DNA of 64,000 nt from Roridomyces roridus (GCA_029378245.1 JARKIF010000179.1:1-64000), one strand, 5' to 3'; shown: positions 12,085 through 22,907, counted from the first letter of the stretch. A program made the numbers and translations. Notes: generated by a model not told the origin, from the letters alone.

Positions 12085-12610
12085 TTAGACCAGACGCTGG
12101 TACCAAGAACGTTTGGCACTGCTCGTACTGCGCCCCGACGGAGACGGTTGCCGTGAACGAGAAGGAGTTGGCGGTGCCGACGCCGCGCGAGTTTTGCGAA
12201 GAATGTCAATCTCCTCCTTCACCATGCCCATATCCGGGGGCACTGCCAGATACATCGGCGGGCAACCAGGGTCAGGACAGACGATAATGTCAATGACGCC
12301 GCCGCACAGCTGGCGCGCCACAGCCGCAAACCAGGCGCTCTCGGATATCCGGACGACCCGGGGCTCTTGTCTGTTGAGAGTGGCCACCGTGTTGAATGAG
12401 ATTCGGTCTCGTGGCACGTCGGCGAGCTCGACGAATTCCTTCTGGGCAATGTCCAGCGCCGTCTGCAGTAATTGAGCACATGAAAAGTTGAAAGAGTGGC
12501 ACACGACGGACCTCGTACGTCGATGCGGGCTGGACGTACACTAGGCGGTTCGCATAGCGGTAGGTGATATAGTCTGGGAGGGTTGGCGTGGTCGTTTTAA
12601 TGGTAGCCAT
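12085..12610 (-). CDS. Conserved small protein of unknown function
   Basis: Two exons. ATG 12610 gives MATIKTTTPTLPDYITYRYA, and an intron (about 12465-12512) joins VQPASTYE to TALDIAQKEFVELADVPRD. The product is about 158 aa, with a hydrophobic core GGVIDIIVCPDPGCPPMYLA and a Ser/Pro/Arg-rich tail ending SAKRSWYQRLV. It looks like a small folded domain plus a disordered tail. I do not recognise the family, although the clean splice and even coding character support a real gene. It is convergent with the NADH-kinase gene. Confidence 0.65.
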
Positions 12611-12913
12611 GAGCAAGTTGCAGAGGGGTGGTTGAGGTTAGATGAAGGGAAACCGGACATGGTGGCATTTTATAAGAGGCGTAAGTACAGCCCGCGAGGC
12701 CCGGTAGCAGATCCGCGCTTTGTTGGCAGTGTTGGCAGAACAGACGGAGGATGCAAAGGGCGGTGATGCACAGCCAAATTCGGACATGCGCAGTCCCGAC
12801 GAGTCGGTCAAATTGCTGTCTCACAGCAAAGCGCAGAAGGCGCGGGAGAAAATATGATTCGAATATTCCCATGATAGATAAACGCCCGACGGTAAATAAA
12901 TTAAATGTACAGC

Positions 12914-15432
12914 TTAGGCCTCAGCATCGACCAAGAGGTCAAACAGGCTCCCGCCCTTGGCAGGTTTGCGAACCTCCACAGCAGTGTTCTGCCGGTTTTT
13001 CTTCGTCTTCTTCTTCTTCTCGTCCGCCAGTGTCTCGGCAATGTCATCAATGCACGCCTTCAAAAGAGTATCGTCCACGTTCACAGCCGTCTTGCCAGTT
13101 AGATGTGAGTGGAAGGCTGCCCCAGAGAACAAAGAGGCAGGCGAGGGCAGGCGATCGTTGACGAGAAGGATCTGAGAAAGTTGGTCGATGCTCTCGAGTA
13201 CGGCGAGCACCTGGGCCGTAAGCTGGACATTCCGGTCGTGAATATCTGGGAAGGCCGAGAGAGAACTCGAGTCTTCCTCTGCCACCCATGAGAATGCAGC
13301 AAGGAAGCATTGAGCTTCCCTCCTGGTCCACCGCTCCTTTTCGCGTTCCTTGCTTCCTGTTTCAAGAGTTCTATCTTGTAAAGTCAAGAGAACCCAGCGG
13401 AGACAAAGAGCAACGGCCAGCTGTTCCGGTGGCAAGGCGCGCACCAATTTTGTGTCAGACCTCAATACACGAAGCAAGATCGTGAATCGGTCTTGCTCTG
13501 ATTGCAGCACGATCGGAACGGTAGCGGTAAGAGCAAAGTCTGGGCTGGAGATCGACGAGAGAAGGTCAGAAATCGAAGGCACGGTCACAGGCTCCTGGGC
13601 GATTCGGACTCCCCGCCGAACGTATTCGGTTATTATCGGAGATGGCTGGCTTTGAGAAGATGCTGCATCGTTATCCTCGACATGAAGCCGCTCCAGTGCT
13701 CCTCGAAGAGGTGCGATCAAGTTTTTCTCGTCTTCCGAGTCCGACTCCACCACATCAACCAACTCGTCTTGGTCGTCGTCGTCGTCTTCATCACCATCAT
13801 CTTCCACGGACTCGACGGATGTGCTCTCCGTTTCGTCAACCTTCTCTTCAGGAGACGGCAACGGGAGCCCGACCGCGTCGTGCAGAATTGCATAGCCCCA
13901 CCGTCGAAGGGGCCTGCCCAGAGCACGACTAACCGTCTCGAGATCCGGTGTCTCTAGAAACAATCTAGGCCACGCTGTTCCTGTATGCAAGATGTCCAAA
14001 ACCTTGGGGTCAAGGCGTCCTCGCCTATAAGCCGATAAATATTGTCCCCTGATATCGTTCCTCTTCAAAAGCTCGTCGTCATTCTCTCGATCCTCGAGCA
14101 ATGCCTCGGCGGTGACTAGCTTCGAGAAGAGCGGGAGAATAGGACAAATGTCGGCTTCGTGCAAAGCACATATGTCCGTAGGCCAAAGGTCGACGGTTTC
14201 CTCCTCGTTCTTGGGCAGCGCATATTGCAGCGTTGCCTCCACAACGCGCTCAATGATCGCCTCGACCTCTCCTGAACCCATCGACGAGATTGATCGGACG
14301 AGCAGTGCATTCACCGTCCGATCAATGAGGTCCATGACGCTCCCAATCTGTTTCGACTTTCCTTTGCTAGAAAGGATTGTTTGCATCGTAGCCGCGACAT
14401 GAGAGATGCGCTGCGTTAGAGACAGGTGTCGGTCAAAGAACAGGAGCTGAACATTTCGACGAGGAGAAGTCGATTGGTTCGAGAAATCGTTGCCCACAAG
14501 GGCGCCGCAAAGCGGCAGGAGGGTCACTGGTAGGTTCAAATGTGACGCGAGGGTGGTCGGAAGGTAGGCGGTAAATGAGAGTGTGAGTCCAGAGGTGGAC
14601 TCTGGTGGGATGATGCCCCTTCCGGATGCAAAGGCAGCAGTTTTTGTCTGGTCTTGGCCTTGCGAACTTGCTGGAACTCTCCATCTTCGACGGCAGCCGG
14701 CTCTTCGCTGACTGGGGTATTCCAAACCATCTCGTCCAAGGGTATATACCCGCGGTATCCTTCCGCGTTTAAAACGACAAAGTCCGAATCAGTGCCGACG
14801 ACGAATGCACCGACTCTTCCCGCAAGCTCGACTGCGTACGGATCGCCCTCTTCATCGGCATGGTGGACCTCAATCTGGTCCGTAGTTCCACAGACGGCCG
14901 TGAGAGCATCGAGACATGCTGTGTAAGCCAGAGGTGGTATGATCCTTGACTCGTTCAGAAACCGAGGCGTAGCACGTGAACCGGAGGAGGTCCGAAAGAA
15001 AATGAGCGAGTGCGCAATGTGGGTCTGTGTTAAACGCGAAACGATTGTCTGGAACTTTATGTCGGGACAAGGGCCTAGAAGACAGAAAGGTGAGACGGAA
15101 ACGCGTACGGTAACCGTAGACGCACCATCGAACACGAAATAGACTTTGAAACCCACACTGACCCAAGCGTTGACTACAGTGGTAACAAGCTTGTGGAAGG
15201 GTGCATATTCTCCGCCATAGACCCAGGGAAGACCGGATGCTCGGTAAAGGTCATAGATGAAGCTGACGGAGTCTGGGTTGTCGGGAGACGGGTGGTGAGT
15301 GAAAACTCACGACCATCCGTCGACAACGATTCGGTTAGGCTCGGCAAGCGGAAGAGAGCTCGGAAGAGTATATGTCTCGGATAGCTTGCGCTGGTTCTCT
15401 CGAAGATACGTGGTGAGGCCGTGGACCCCCAT
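12914..15432 (-). CDS. Asteroid-family protein (XPG/FEN1-like nuclease fold)
   Basis: ATG 15432 gives MGVHGLTTYLRENQRKLSET, the N-terminal XPG pattern, followed by NRIVVDGW and, across an intron, SFIYDLYRASGLPWVYGG and VSVGFKVYFVFDG. The XPG-I part carries VVGTDSDFVVLNAEGYRGYI. Fungal homologues are called Asteroid or Ast1 and are related to structure-specific nucleases, but often with reduced catalytic residues (family knowledge). The long C-terminal part has an acidic run (DDGDEDDDDDQDEL near 13780) and a Lys-rich tail ending SLFDLLVDAEA. Near 14650 the frame moves from QVRKAKTRQK to TAAFASGRGIIPP at an A5 run, which would be repaired by one extra A. This is probably a homopolymer error. 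Confidence 0.8.
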
Positions 15433-15474
15433 CTCTGCAGATGCTGGGTGTAAGCAAGTTGCAACAATACAATC

Positions 15475-17254
15475 ATGGATCACTTGAAACACATTTGGTA
15501 CTCTGAAGACGCCTCAGAGCTCGCAAAGGCCATCGCTTGCTATCTCTCCGAAGACGTAGCAGAGGACCCCAAGGATGTCGAAAACGCAAGGTTGACGCGT
15601 GAAAATGCTCTTCTCCAAGACAGTATCGACGAGATGAAGTCGGAGATCGCGCAACTACGTATACAGGTGCGGCGTCCAAATATGCAACCTCTCAGCATCC
15701 TTCATCCTGACGTTAGGAAGAATGCATCAGACAAAGCGATATGAAAAATGCTCTTCTTCAAGACAGTATCGACGATATGAAGTGGGAGATCGCGCAGCTA
15801 CAGGTGCGGCGTACAACTATGCGACCTCGAAGCATCCTTCATCCCGATGTCAGGAAGAAAACACCAGAAAACGCGATCTTATTCAGGCATTGAACTGCGG
15901 CAGACCGCAGTTCAGACAGCCGCCCGCAGAGATACTGCGACTGATTTGCAGTTTCGTGATACCCCCGTCATTCCTACTGGACCCATCTGTCTCCTGCGGC
16001 CCTGACTCTCCATGGTGTCAGTCAACCAGAGGGAAAATGGTTTTGACCAATGTTTGCCGCGCTTGGTACGGTACTGCCATTGAGATGCTTTACGAGGAGG
16101 TTGCTCTTCGAAGCATCGGGCAGGTTTCCGCGCTGTTGCGGACGCTGAGGGGGCAAACATCCTTTGGGCCACTGATTCGCAAAATTGGGGTCCACTGTGT
16201 CGTACCCGACGGATGCGGTGTCGTATTTGAGGCCGACCTGAAGGATTTGGTCGAACGCACGCCGAATCTAACCTCTGTCGTCTTGAATTCCACTTGGCCA
16301 TCCCCTCCGCCTGTTCCCCAGGCATTCGACCACATATCGTGGCCAATAACTCATATCGACTTTGGGTCGACATCTTACTCCGACCTCCACCCGCATATTG
16401 GCCATTTATCCTCCAGCTTGGTTTCGCTTTCGATCCGAATTCCACTCGATCTTCCTCCCCATCCTCCCTACACCCTCTCACGTCTTCAAAGCCTCATGTG
16501 TTTTGTGGTCGATCCCTCGCATACAGCACCATTCTCAGCTCTTCCTCTCCTTGCGGAGCGTTTGATCCTACCCAACCTAAACACTTTTTTCCTGCAGACC
16601 ACCAACCGTGATCGACCCAATCAGATAAAGCACTGCGCGGCGTTTTGTAGACGATACGGGCGGACCCTGCGGACTGTTGATGTGCAGCCTTTCAGAATAG
16701 GATGGGAGGATTCACAAGACCGTTCCGAGCAAGTCACGAGTGCCGTCCAGGACATCCTCGACGGTTGCCCCCACTTGGAGCATCTCATTTTGCCGAGCTC
16801 CTTTGTCACAGATCGACAAACCTTCGAGCTCAGCCATCCCAGAATCAAATGGATCGACTTCTGGACATTGGGCGTCCTTTCCTGCCTGGATGCTGTCGAT
16901 ACGACAAATTTTCCCGCCCTCAAAGGAGTCCGTGAAATCTTGCTCTCGGCGAGTATCCTATTCACACACATCCCCACGGACATTCCCCCACACCTCAACT
17001 TGGAAGAGCCCTTCGAGTTTGATTTTCCTGGCTTCTTCCTCCGCCATGGACCTGGTCGAATTTATCGATGTGATGCAGTGGACTCGATCGGAGAAGAGTA
17101 CTCTGATTCAGACAGCAGCGATGAATCCTATTGCCCGGAAAGTGGTTCAGAGAGTTCGGATAGTGGTCCTTCAGAGTTGGGAAACGCAGAGTTATCGGAA
17201 GACGAATGGGAGGCGGACCATGAAGGTGTCCTGGCGATTTACGATCACTTTTGA
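15475..17254 (+). CDS. F-box-like protein, upstream tandem copy
   Basis: Exon 1 (15475-15666) encodes a short acidic segment and a coiled coil (LTRENALLQDSIDEMKSEIA). A 220-nt intron (15667-15886, GTGCGG...TTCAG) joins RIQ to ALNCGRPQFRQPPAEILRLI. The second exon starts with an F-box-like domain (PAEILRLICSFVIPPSFLLD, VLTNVCRAWYGTAIEMLYEE), typical of the large Agaricomycete F-box-like family, then a leucine-rich region and an acidic Ser-rich tail (DSDSSDESYCPESGSESSDS). F-box proteins link substrates to SCF ubiquitin ligases (family knowledge; the substrate is unknown). It closely resembles the gene at 17510-19109. The intron holds a second copy of part of exon 1. Confidence 0.8.
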
Positions 17255-17349
17255 ATCTTCTCAATAAGGATTCTCAACGGCCAAAATACATTTTTCACTT
17301 GGAACATACATAAAAGCAACGGTCCAATGCACAAGCATTGATACTACAC

Positions 17350-17413
17350 ATAGAGCATGCTCTAACTCTTCAAATCCAAAAGAGAGGCGGGCGACTGCAC
17401 CTGTCGCGGGAGA
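17350..17413 (-). pseudogene. Duplicated fragment of the bHLH gene 3' end
   Basis: The stretch TAGAGCATGCTCTAACTCTT, followed by AAAAGAGAGGCGGGCG and CTGCACCTG, nearly repeats 19191-19255. There it encodes the last codons of the bHLH gene (TPASLLGLTRKS) and its 3' end. Here only about 17 codons remain, between the two F-box genes. This shows that the tandem duplication unit ran past the F-box stop codon into the convergent neighbour. Confidence 0.7.
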
Positions 17414-17509
17414 GTGGGCGGGAGGAAAGCCCGCCTGATGAAAGCCAAACACATGCAAGCCACTTAAATCCGTCATCAGTGATCTAACGCCACCTCCTTG
17501 CAAACAATT

Positions 17510-19109
17510 ATGCACTCGTGCCAGTGCTCAGAATGCTGCCTCTCTGACGACACCTCAGAGGATCACGATCCCAAGGATGTCCAAATTGAAAGGTTAACGC
17601 GTAAAAATGCTCTTCTTCAAGACAGTATCGACGATCTGAAGCTCGAAATCGCGCAACTAAAGGTGCAGTGGCGTGTCCAACTACTATGCAAGCTCTCAAC
17701 ATCCTTCATCCCAATCTTAGGAAGAAAACTCCAAACAACGCGATCTTATTCAGGCATTGAACGGCGGCAGACCGCAGTTCAGACAGCCGCCACCAGAGAT
17801 TCTGCGACTGATTTTCAGTTTCGTGATACCCCCCTCGTTCCTACTGGATCCATCTGTCTCCTGCGGCCCTGATTCTCCATGGTGTCAGGCAACCAGAGGG
17901 AAAATGGTTTTGACCAATGTTTGCCGCGCTTGGTACGGTCCTGCCATTGCGATGCTTTACGAGGAGGTTGCCTTTCGAAGCATTGGGCAGGTTTCCGCGC
18001 TGTTGCGGACGCTGAGGGGCCAAACATCCTTTGGGCCACTGATTCGCAAAATTGGGGTCCACTGTGTCGTACCCGACGGATGTGGTGTCGTATTTGAGGC
18101 CGACCTGAAGGATTTGGTCGAACGCACGCCGAATCTGACATCTGTCGTTTTAAAATCCTCTTGGACATCCTCTCCGCCTGTTCCCAAGGCATTCGACCAC
18201 GTCTCGTGGCCAATAACTCATATCGACTTTGGGTCGACATCCTACTCCGACCTCCATCCGCAACTCTGTCATCTATCCTCCACCCTGGTTTCTCTTTCGA
18301 TCCAACTTCCTCCTGATCTTCCTCCCCATCCTCCCTACACCCTCTCACGTCTTCAGAGCCTCATGTGTTTTGTGTTCGGTCCCTCGTTTCCAGCGCCAGT
18401 CTTAGTTCTTCCCCTCCTTGCAGAGCGCTTGATCCTACCCTGTCTCAACACCTTCCTCCTGCAGACCACCAACCGTGATCTATGTGATCAAATACAACAC
18501 TGCGCGGTGTTTTGTAGACGATACGGGCAGACCCTGCGGACTGTTGATTTGCAGCCGTTCAGCGTAGGAAGCTGTACCGAGCAAGTTACGAGTGCCGTCC
18601 AGGACATCCTCGACGGTTGCCCCTACTTGGAGCATCTCATTTTACCGAACTCGTTGGTTACAGCTCGAGAAATTTTCGAGCTCAGTCATCCCACAATCAG
18701 GTGGATTGACTTCTGGGCATCGGGCGGCCATTCGGATGCTGTCGATACAACAAATTTCCCCGCCCTCAAAGGAGTCCGTGAAATCGAGGCCTCGGCGAGT
18801 ATCCTATGCGCTCACATACCCACGGACATTCCCCCACACCTCAACTTGGAAGAGCCGCTCGAGTTTGACTTTCCTGGCTTCTTCCTCCGCCATGGACATG
18901 GTCGATGTGATGCATTGGACTCGATCGGCGAGGAGTACTCATACGCGGACAGCAGCGATGAATCTTATTGTCTGGACAGTGATTCAGACTCAGAGAGTTC
19001 CGACAGTGGTCCTTCAGAGTTGGGAAGCGAAGAATTATCAGGAGACGAATGGGAGGCGGACCATGAAGGTGTCCTGGCGATTTACGATCAACTTGAATCG
19101 TCCCAGTAA
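17510..19109 (+). CDS. F-box-like protein, downstream tandem copy
   Basis: Exon 1 from ATG 17510 (MHSCQCSECCLSDDTSED) carries the coiled coil LTRKNALLQDSIDDLKLEIA. A 91-nt intron (17663-17753) joins QLK to ALNGGRPQFRQPPPEILRLI. F-box-like domain: PPEILRLIFSFVIPPSFLLD and VLTNVCRAWYGPAIAMLYEE, then LERTPNLTSVV-type leucine-rich sequence. The acidic tail contains DSDSDSESSDSGPSELGSEE and ends IYDQLESSQ. It is nearly collinear with the upstream copy, with short gaps (for example GGHSDAVD versus LSCLDAVD). The likely role is an SCF substrate receptor. The open frame across both copies argues that both are functional. Confidence 0.82.
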
Positions 19110-19202
19110 GGATTCTCGACTGCCAAATACAATTTTTTTACTCGGAACATACACAAAAGTAACGGTCCAATGCCCAAAACTTAATAGTACATAGAGCATG
19201 CT

Positions 19203-20183
19203 CTAACTCTTCCGCGTCAAACCCAAAAGAGAGGCGGGCGTCTGCACCTGCCGCGTGATCGTTGGCGACGACGCGCTGATTTCGAGGAGAAGAGACGCAG
19301 CGGACTCTTCCTCGGGTGTGCGAACGGAGAGAAGGGCCTGCGTGGCAATGGGCCCGAGGCTGAGGGCAGGGGGGAGCTGGGCAGGGGGCCTGGACGGCGC
19401 AAACTGCGTCGACGAGGGCGGGGAGGGTAGATGCGAGCTGAACTCGGGGGATGCACGGGGCGAGGGGCGCAGGGCTGGGTCGATTTGGGAGAGGTCGGGC
19501 AGCCAGGAAGAGATGGAAGGTAAACGTGCACCGCTGTAAGGCATCTGAGGCGAGGCGTCTGGGTGCAACCCGGGGCTTCGCTTCGCCTCTGGCAGCTGCT
19601 CGACGTCTGCAGCTGCAGATCGCTTCCGCTTCAACGACATGGAAGAGCAATTGGAACAAGGCTGCTTGTTGGCTCGTTCCAATACCTCGACGCGCTCGAC
19701 GAGCTCCTGCATGTAGGAGACAGTCCGCACAAGGATCTCGAGCTTGAACTCCTTCTCCTTCTCCTCCCGCTTTCCCGCAGGCTTCTTGGCGGCACCTTTG
19801 GCCTCATAATCCCCGTCCACTTCATCCTCTTCTTCAGCAACGGGACTAGGCTGCTGGCCGTGATTGGCTGGAACGAGCTGCCTCAGGGTCGCCAGTGCGT
19901 CGTTGATCTTGGTGCGCCGTGCCTTTTCAATTATGGAGTGGTTGAGCTTGCGTTGGGCCTCTCGTGCCGTTCGAGACAGGGTAGCAGGCTTCCGGCCGCG
20001 CTTTTCCCCGGTAGTAGGGAGCTCAGGGTCCGTGGAAGGCCCCTTGGTGGTCTTCGGGGAGAGGACATGGCGAGGCTCTGGGAGGTATTCCGAGGCAGAC
20101 GAGCTCTCTGACAGGGACCGAGGACGCTTGGCACGCGGCGGGTTGCAGCTTGCTGCGTAGATGTCGTTGGACTGGCCGGGCAT
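19203..20183 (-). CDS. bHLH transcription factor
   Basis: Single-exon product of about 326 aa. The basic helix-loop-helix is clear: REAQRKLNHSIIEKARRTKI (basic region and helix 1), NDALATLRQLVP, an acidic loop of about 45 aa (VAEEEDEVDGDYEAKG), then helix 2 EFKLEILVRTVSYMQELVER. The unusually long loop and the REAQRKLNH...EKARR motif are like fungal INO2/INO4-type and related bHLH regulators. A Ser/Pro-rich C-terminal half ends PASLLGLTRKS. The first ATG is at 20183 (MPGQSNDIYAASCNPPRAKR). The open frame continues upstream without an ATG. A perfect hairpin sits 68-105 bases upstream of this ATG. Confidence 0.85.
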   Translation of the reverse strand: MPGQSNDIYAASCNPPRAKRPRSLSESSSASEYLPEPRHVLSPKTTKGPSTDPELPTTGEKRGRKPATLSRTAREAQRKLNHSIIEKARRTKINDALATLRQLVPANHGQQPSPVAEEEDEVDGDYEAKGAAKKPAGKREEKEKEFKLEILVRTVSYMQELVERVEVLERANKQPCSNCSSMSLKRKRSAAADVEQLPEAKRSPGLHPDASPQMPYSGARLPSISSWLPDLSQIDPALRPSPRASPEFSSHLPSPPSSTQFAPSRPPAQLPPALSLGPIATQALLSVRTPEEESAASLLLEISASSPTITRQVQTPASLLGLTRKS

Positions 20184-20250
20184 GAATAAATAGCGGTCGG
20201 CGAGGGTGGTGAGAAGAGAGGAGGTCTCAAGAAGGAGTTGTTTATCTACC

Positions 20251-20288
20251 GTCGTGTGAGGGCTCACGTTCTTGAGCCCTCACACGAC
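20251..20288. promoter_or_regulatory. Perfect 16-bp inverted repeat (hairpin) upstream of the bHLH gene
   Basis: GTCGTGTGAGGGCTCA (20251-20266), a 6-nt loop CGTTCT, then the exact complement TGAGCCCTCACACGAC (20273-20288). It lies in the leader or promoter of the bHLH gene and could form a stable stem in RNA or act as a two-fold symmetric protein site. Confidence 0.8.
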
Positions 20289-20518
20289 CGAAAATGAAGG
20301 CGGAGGAGCGCACGTTCATCGGATGCTGCTACCGATCTTGCCTTTTTTGGACAACTAACTGAAGCACACGACCTGCACAATACAACTCATAGGCTGGGAT
20401 GTACACTAATAATAAGTGGTAACCGACAGCTCTCGCCCTGGAATGATGACTCTGAGACGGGGAAGCTGTGAATTTGCAGCCCGACAACCTACAAAAAATC
20501 AGTCCAAGGGGAGGTCAT

Positions 20519-21599
20519 CTAAGCGGCACACGCACGATTCACTCCAATGTGCGCCATGAATTTATTCAGATTGCGCTCCCGCGCACCATCAGCTTCGGTG
20601 CTGCATGCTAGCGGTGTGATTGGCAGCGCTTGCTCTGTGAGTCCATACTCGGTCACCAGAGTCTGCGCCTCTTCAGGTTTCAATGCGAATAGCGCCTTGA
20701 GATCGCGAGGGAAGAGCGGCGAAGCAGTCGGGGGTGCATCGTCGAGGTTAGGGATCGGTGTGGGCGGGACAGATTGGTCGGCACTCGGAAGCGGACGCAA
20801 CAGTGGCCGTAGTTCGGTTTGCAATGTTGTCGAGTTGAGTGCAGAGTTATGCTGGCGTGCTTCGCTGGACGTACAGTCAGGCGAGAGTTAAAACGATGCG
20901 AAAATCTTACGAGTTGTGTAAGGTTCGCTGAACTTCAAATATTTGACGCTTGTGTATCTTGGTCTGCTGCCGCAGGTGTTCTGGGATTTGGGTGCTCAGC
21001 TGGTGGAAGAGTTTGCGAGCGTGAAATGCTGATGAAAGAAAGCTTGCCTGTTGGGCAACTCTTTCTGGCACCTCTCGCACCACTCGTTCACGAATATGCG
21101 CCTTGATGTCTTCCGACAAGGCCTGCTTGACCGCTTCTTCGAGCAAAAGCTTCACGCTAGCCATTCGCGCTTCTTGCTCATTGATTTGTTCAGCAATCTC
21201 AGAACGGAGTTTCCTTATCTTGACAGGGGCTCGGTAAACCAGCTTAGCATGCAATAATCTAACTCGCACCTGCTGAGAAGCTTTCAAGGCCGGAGCAAGG
21301 GTGGCAACACGTTCGCTCTGTGTTCCCAGGCAGTCGAAAGTGGTTCCCAGAGCACTGACTACGCCTTGCATTGCGGCCACCAACTCCCCGACGGCCAGTA
21401 GTTCGGGGGTTAGAACCAAAGATATCTCTGTTTTGCTTGGTGATAGGCGAGTAGCACAAGAAAGAGAAGAGGTGAGGCTTGTCTGCATCGGGGTGGTTGA
21501 AATGGCAATCTTGGGTGGGGTCTCTGTCATTTCAGCCTCTGACAGTTTCGTTCCAGGGGAAGCGGGTGGGGTCGAAAGACCGCCTGGCATCTTCATATC
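20519..21599 (-). CDS. Coiled-coil protein of unknown function, paralogue of the gene at 42.5 kb
   Basis: The first ATG in the open frame is at 21599 (MKMPGGLSTPPASPGTKLSE). An upstream exon cannot be excluded. The central part is a predicted coiled coil (RKLRSEIAEQINEQEARMAS, KLLLEEAVKQALSEDIKAHI). Introns near 20900-21060 and 20850 join it to the last exon, which ends RERNLNKFMAHIGVNRACAA. The pattern QxxIxEHLRQQTKIHKRQIFE and the ending NLNKFMAHIG match VQIQEHIPISLKQQSTINKT and NLNRFLGHIG in the gene at 42479-43353, so the two are paralogues. No known domain is recognised. Confidence 0.6.
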
Positions 21600-21962
21600 C
21601 GCCAGGGTGCTGAGTGCGGGGCTGCGGCTCAAGTCTGTGGTGGGACGTACATATTATACACACATGCGTTTGCAACGTGCTCAAGGCTATAGTGGGACTC
21701 TGTGGCGTAGCCAAGTCTTCTGCGTCCGATTGTGGGACATGATACCCAAAGAAGATTGGCATTAAGTGACCGATATACTTGTCGGCGAATCTCCTGTCAG
21801 TTTCTGCCCAAGACCTGAGGAATTCGTGGAGAGATATGTGGATTGCAGAGACCAGAGTCGGAAAGTCGCGTCGATGCGGTGAAAGTAGTCACTAGTAGTG
21901 GCCAAGGCACGCGTGCCCGTGACGAGGTCCGTGCGCCGATTCGGCTGTCAATCATCAACTCT

Positions 21963-21970
21963 TATATAAG
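21963..21970 (+). promoter_or_regulatory. TATA box of the snoRNA host gene
   Basis: TATATAAG at 21963-21970, followed about 25 bases later by a T/C-rich stretch. It lies about 75 bases upstream of the first intron donor of the snoRNA host transcript. Confidence 0.55.
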
Positions 21971-22074
21971 CGGCACAACTTTTTTTTCTTGTCCACAACC
22001 TCATCATCCGATGCGTCCATGCTCGCTCGCTCCCCCGTCCCAGGTGTGTTTCTACCTCTACTTCCCAGCGTCCT

Positions 22075-22171
22075 TCGACGTGATGAAAATTTCCAAATCT
22101 TCGCGAGCTTCCCAATGTCTTACCGGACGTGGATGCGAGGTGCTTTTTGTGTCATAGTTACACTGATCGGT
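22075..22171 (+). ncRNA. C/D snoRNA 1 (25S guide, snR63-like)
   Basis: C box GTGATGA at 22080-22086, D box CTGA at 22163-22166, with a short terminal stem CGA/TCG. The guide next to the D box (GTCATAGTTACA) is complementary to the 25S helix-69 sequence GTAACTATGAC. The fifth base from the box pairs with the second A of GTAAC. By my recollection of yeast numbering this is A2256, the snR63 target. Confidence 0.82.
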
Positions 22172-22311
22172 CTCCTTTGCTTTCCCTCTATCCTCCCTCC
22201 GCTGCCTCAAACTGACTTGTTTTCGGCTGCAGACGTGTGATGTTACCGTGCAATTGCGGGAGAGAATCATATGAATGGTGCGCGTCCTTTCCATACCTTT
22301 GCCCCCCCATC

Positions 22312-22390
22312 CCATACGATGATCTCCATAACAATTCAAACTAGAGTATCTGAGCTAAACGCTATGCTTTTTACTTCTACTCTGATCTTC
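22312..22390 (+). ncRNA. C/D snoRNA 2 (25S guide, snR78-like)
   Basis: C box variant CGATGA at 22317-22322, D' CTGA at 22350-22353, D CTGA at 22382-22385. The sequence before D' (TCAAACTAGAGT) is complementary to 25S ACTCTAGTTTGA. The fifth base from the box points to the U of GACU, the position methylated by yeast snR78 (Um2421, from memory). The D-box guide matches nothing I recognise. Confidence 0.78.
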
Positions 22391-22495
22391 TCTCCTTGTC
22401 GTCGCTATCCATCCATACCCATACTAACAGAACTCTCATCTAGATCCTTCAAGTCCGTGACCTCGTTCGATTGGGTGAGCATCCATGTCCAGTCT

Positions 22496-22584
22496 CAACT
22501 TGATGATAAATAGGAATTACCGCCTGAGCCGCAAGGCCCTGACGACAATTCCATGGCTGTATTTTTTAAAATATCCTGATTCCT
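22496..22584 (+). ncRNA. C/D snoRNA 3 (18S guide, snR77-like), first copy
   Basis: C box TGATGA at 22501-22506, D' CTGA at 22524-22527, a C'-like TGACGA, and D CTGA at 22576-22579. The D' guide GGAATTACCGC (22513-22523) is the exact complement of GCGGTAATTCC in the 18S 530 loop. The fifth base points to the U after GCGG, the snR77/SNORD65 site (yeast Um578). Confidence 0.85.
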
Positions 22585-22721
22585 TTTTCATCTCCTGCAC
22601 TCCGAGTCTTGTTTGCTGATACTGTTTCTGACAGGCCGCGCTCCGTTCTTGGTCTAACGGCGGGTTCGAGGATGCATGACGACGGGAAGCGGAAAATGTG
22701 AGCACTACACCCTCGTCTTTC

Positions 22722-22808
22722 TTTCATGATGCTATACACGACGGTCTTCGTACCTACATGCCGAAAATGCCCGCCACAGCTCATTTCTTCGGGCAACCCT
22801 TCTGATTC
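22722..22808 (+). ncRNA. C/D snoRNA 4, first copy
   Basis: C box variant ATGATGC at 22726-22732, D CTGA at 22802-22805. CACGACGGTCT (22737-22747) is complementary to 25S AGACCGTCGTG, near the sites of yeast snR69/snR71 in the peptidyl-transferase region. The D' box after it is degenerate, so the target is less certain. The guide next to the D box differs between the two copies and may be unused. Confidence 0.65.
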
Positions 22809-22907
22809 CATTATCATTATCCGCCCTATCCTCTTCACTATACTGACTTGCTTTTTGAGGTTCCTACATGGTGCACCCTCAAGCCGTGAGTATTTTGCTC
22901 TTGCCTC

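Noticed and set aside
12597..12872. 91-codon minus-strand frame with hydrophobic stretches, overlapping the start of the small conserved gene
   Set aside because: It overlaps the ATG and leader of the 12085-12610 gene and has no family match. It is probably the leader or promoter read as protein.
15912..16481. 189-codon minus-strand frame, with a homologous one at 17815-18348
   Set aside because: Both are antisense shadows of the two F-box-like genes. Their similarity to each other follows from the tandem duplication.
19451..20160. Several plus-strand frames across the bHLH gene
   Set aside because: They are shadows of the GC-rich bHLH coding strand, whose domain is unambiguous.
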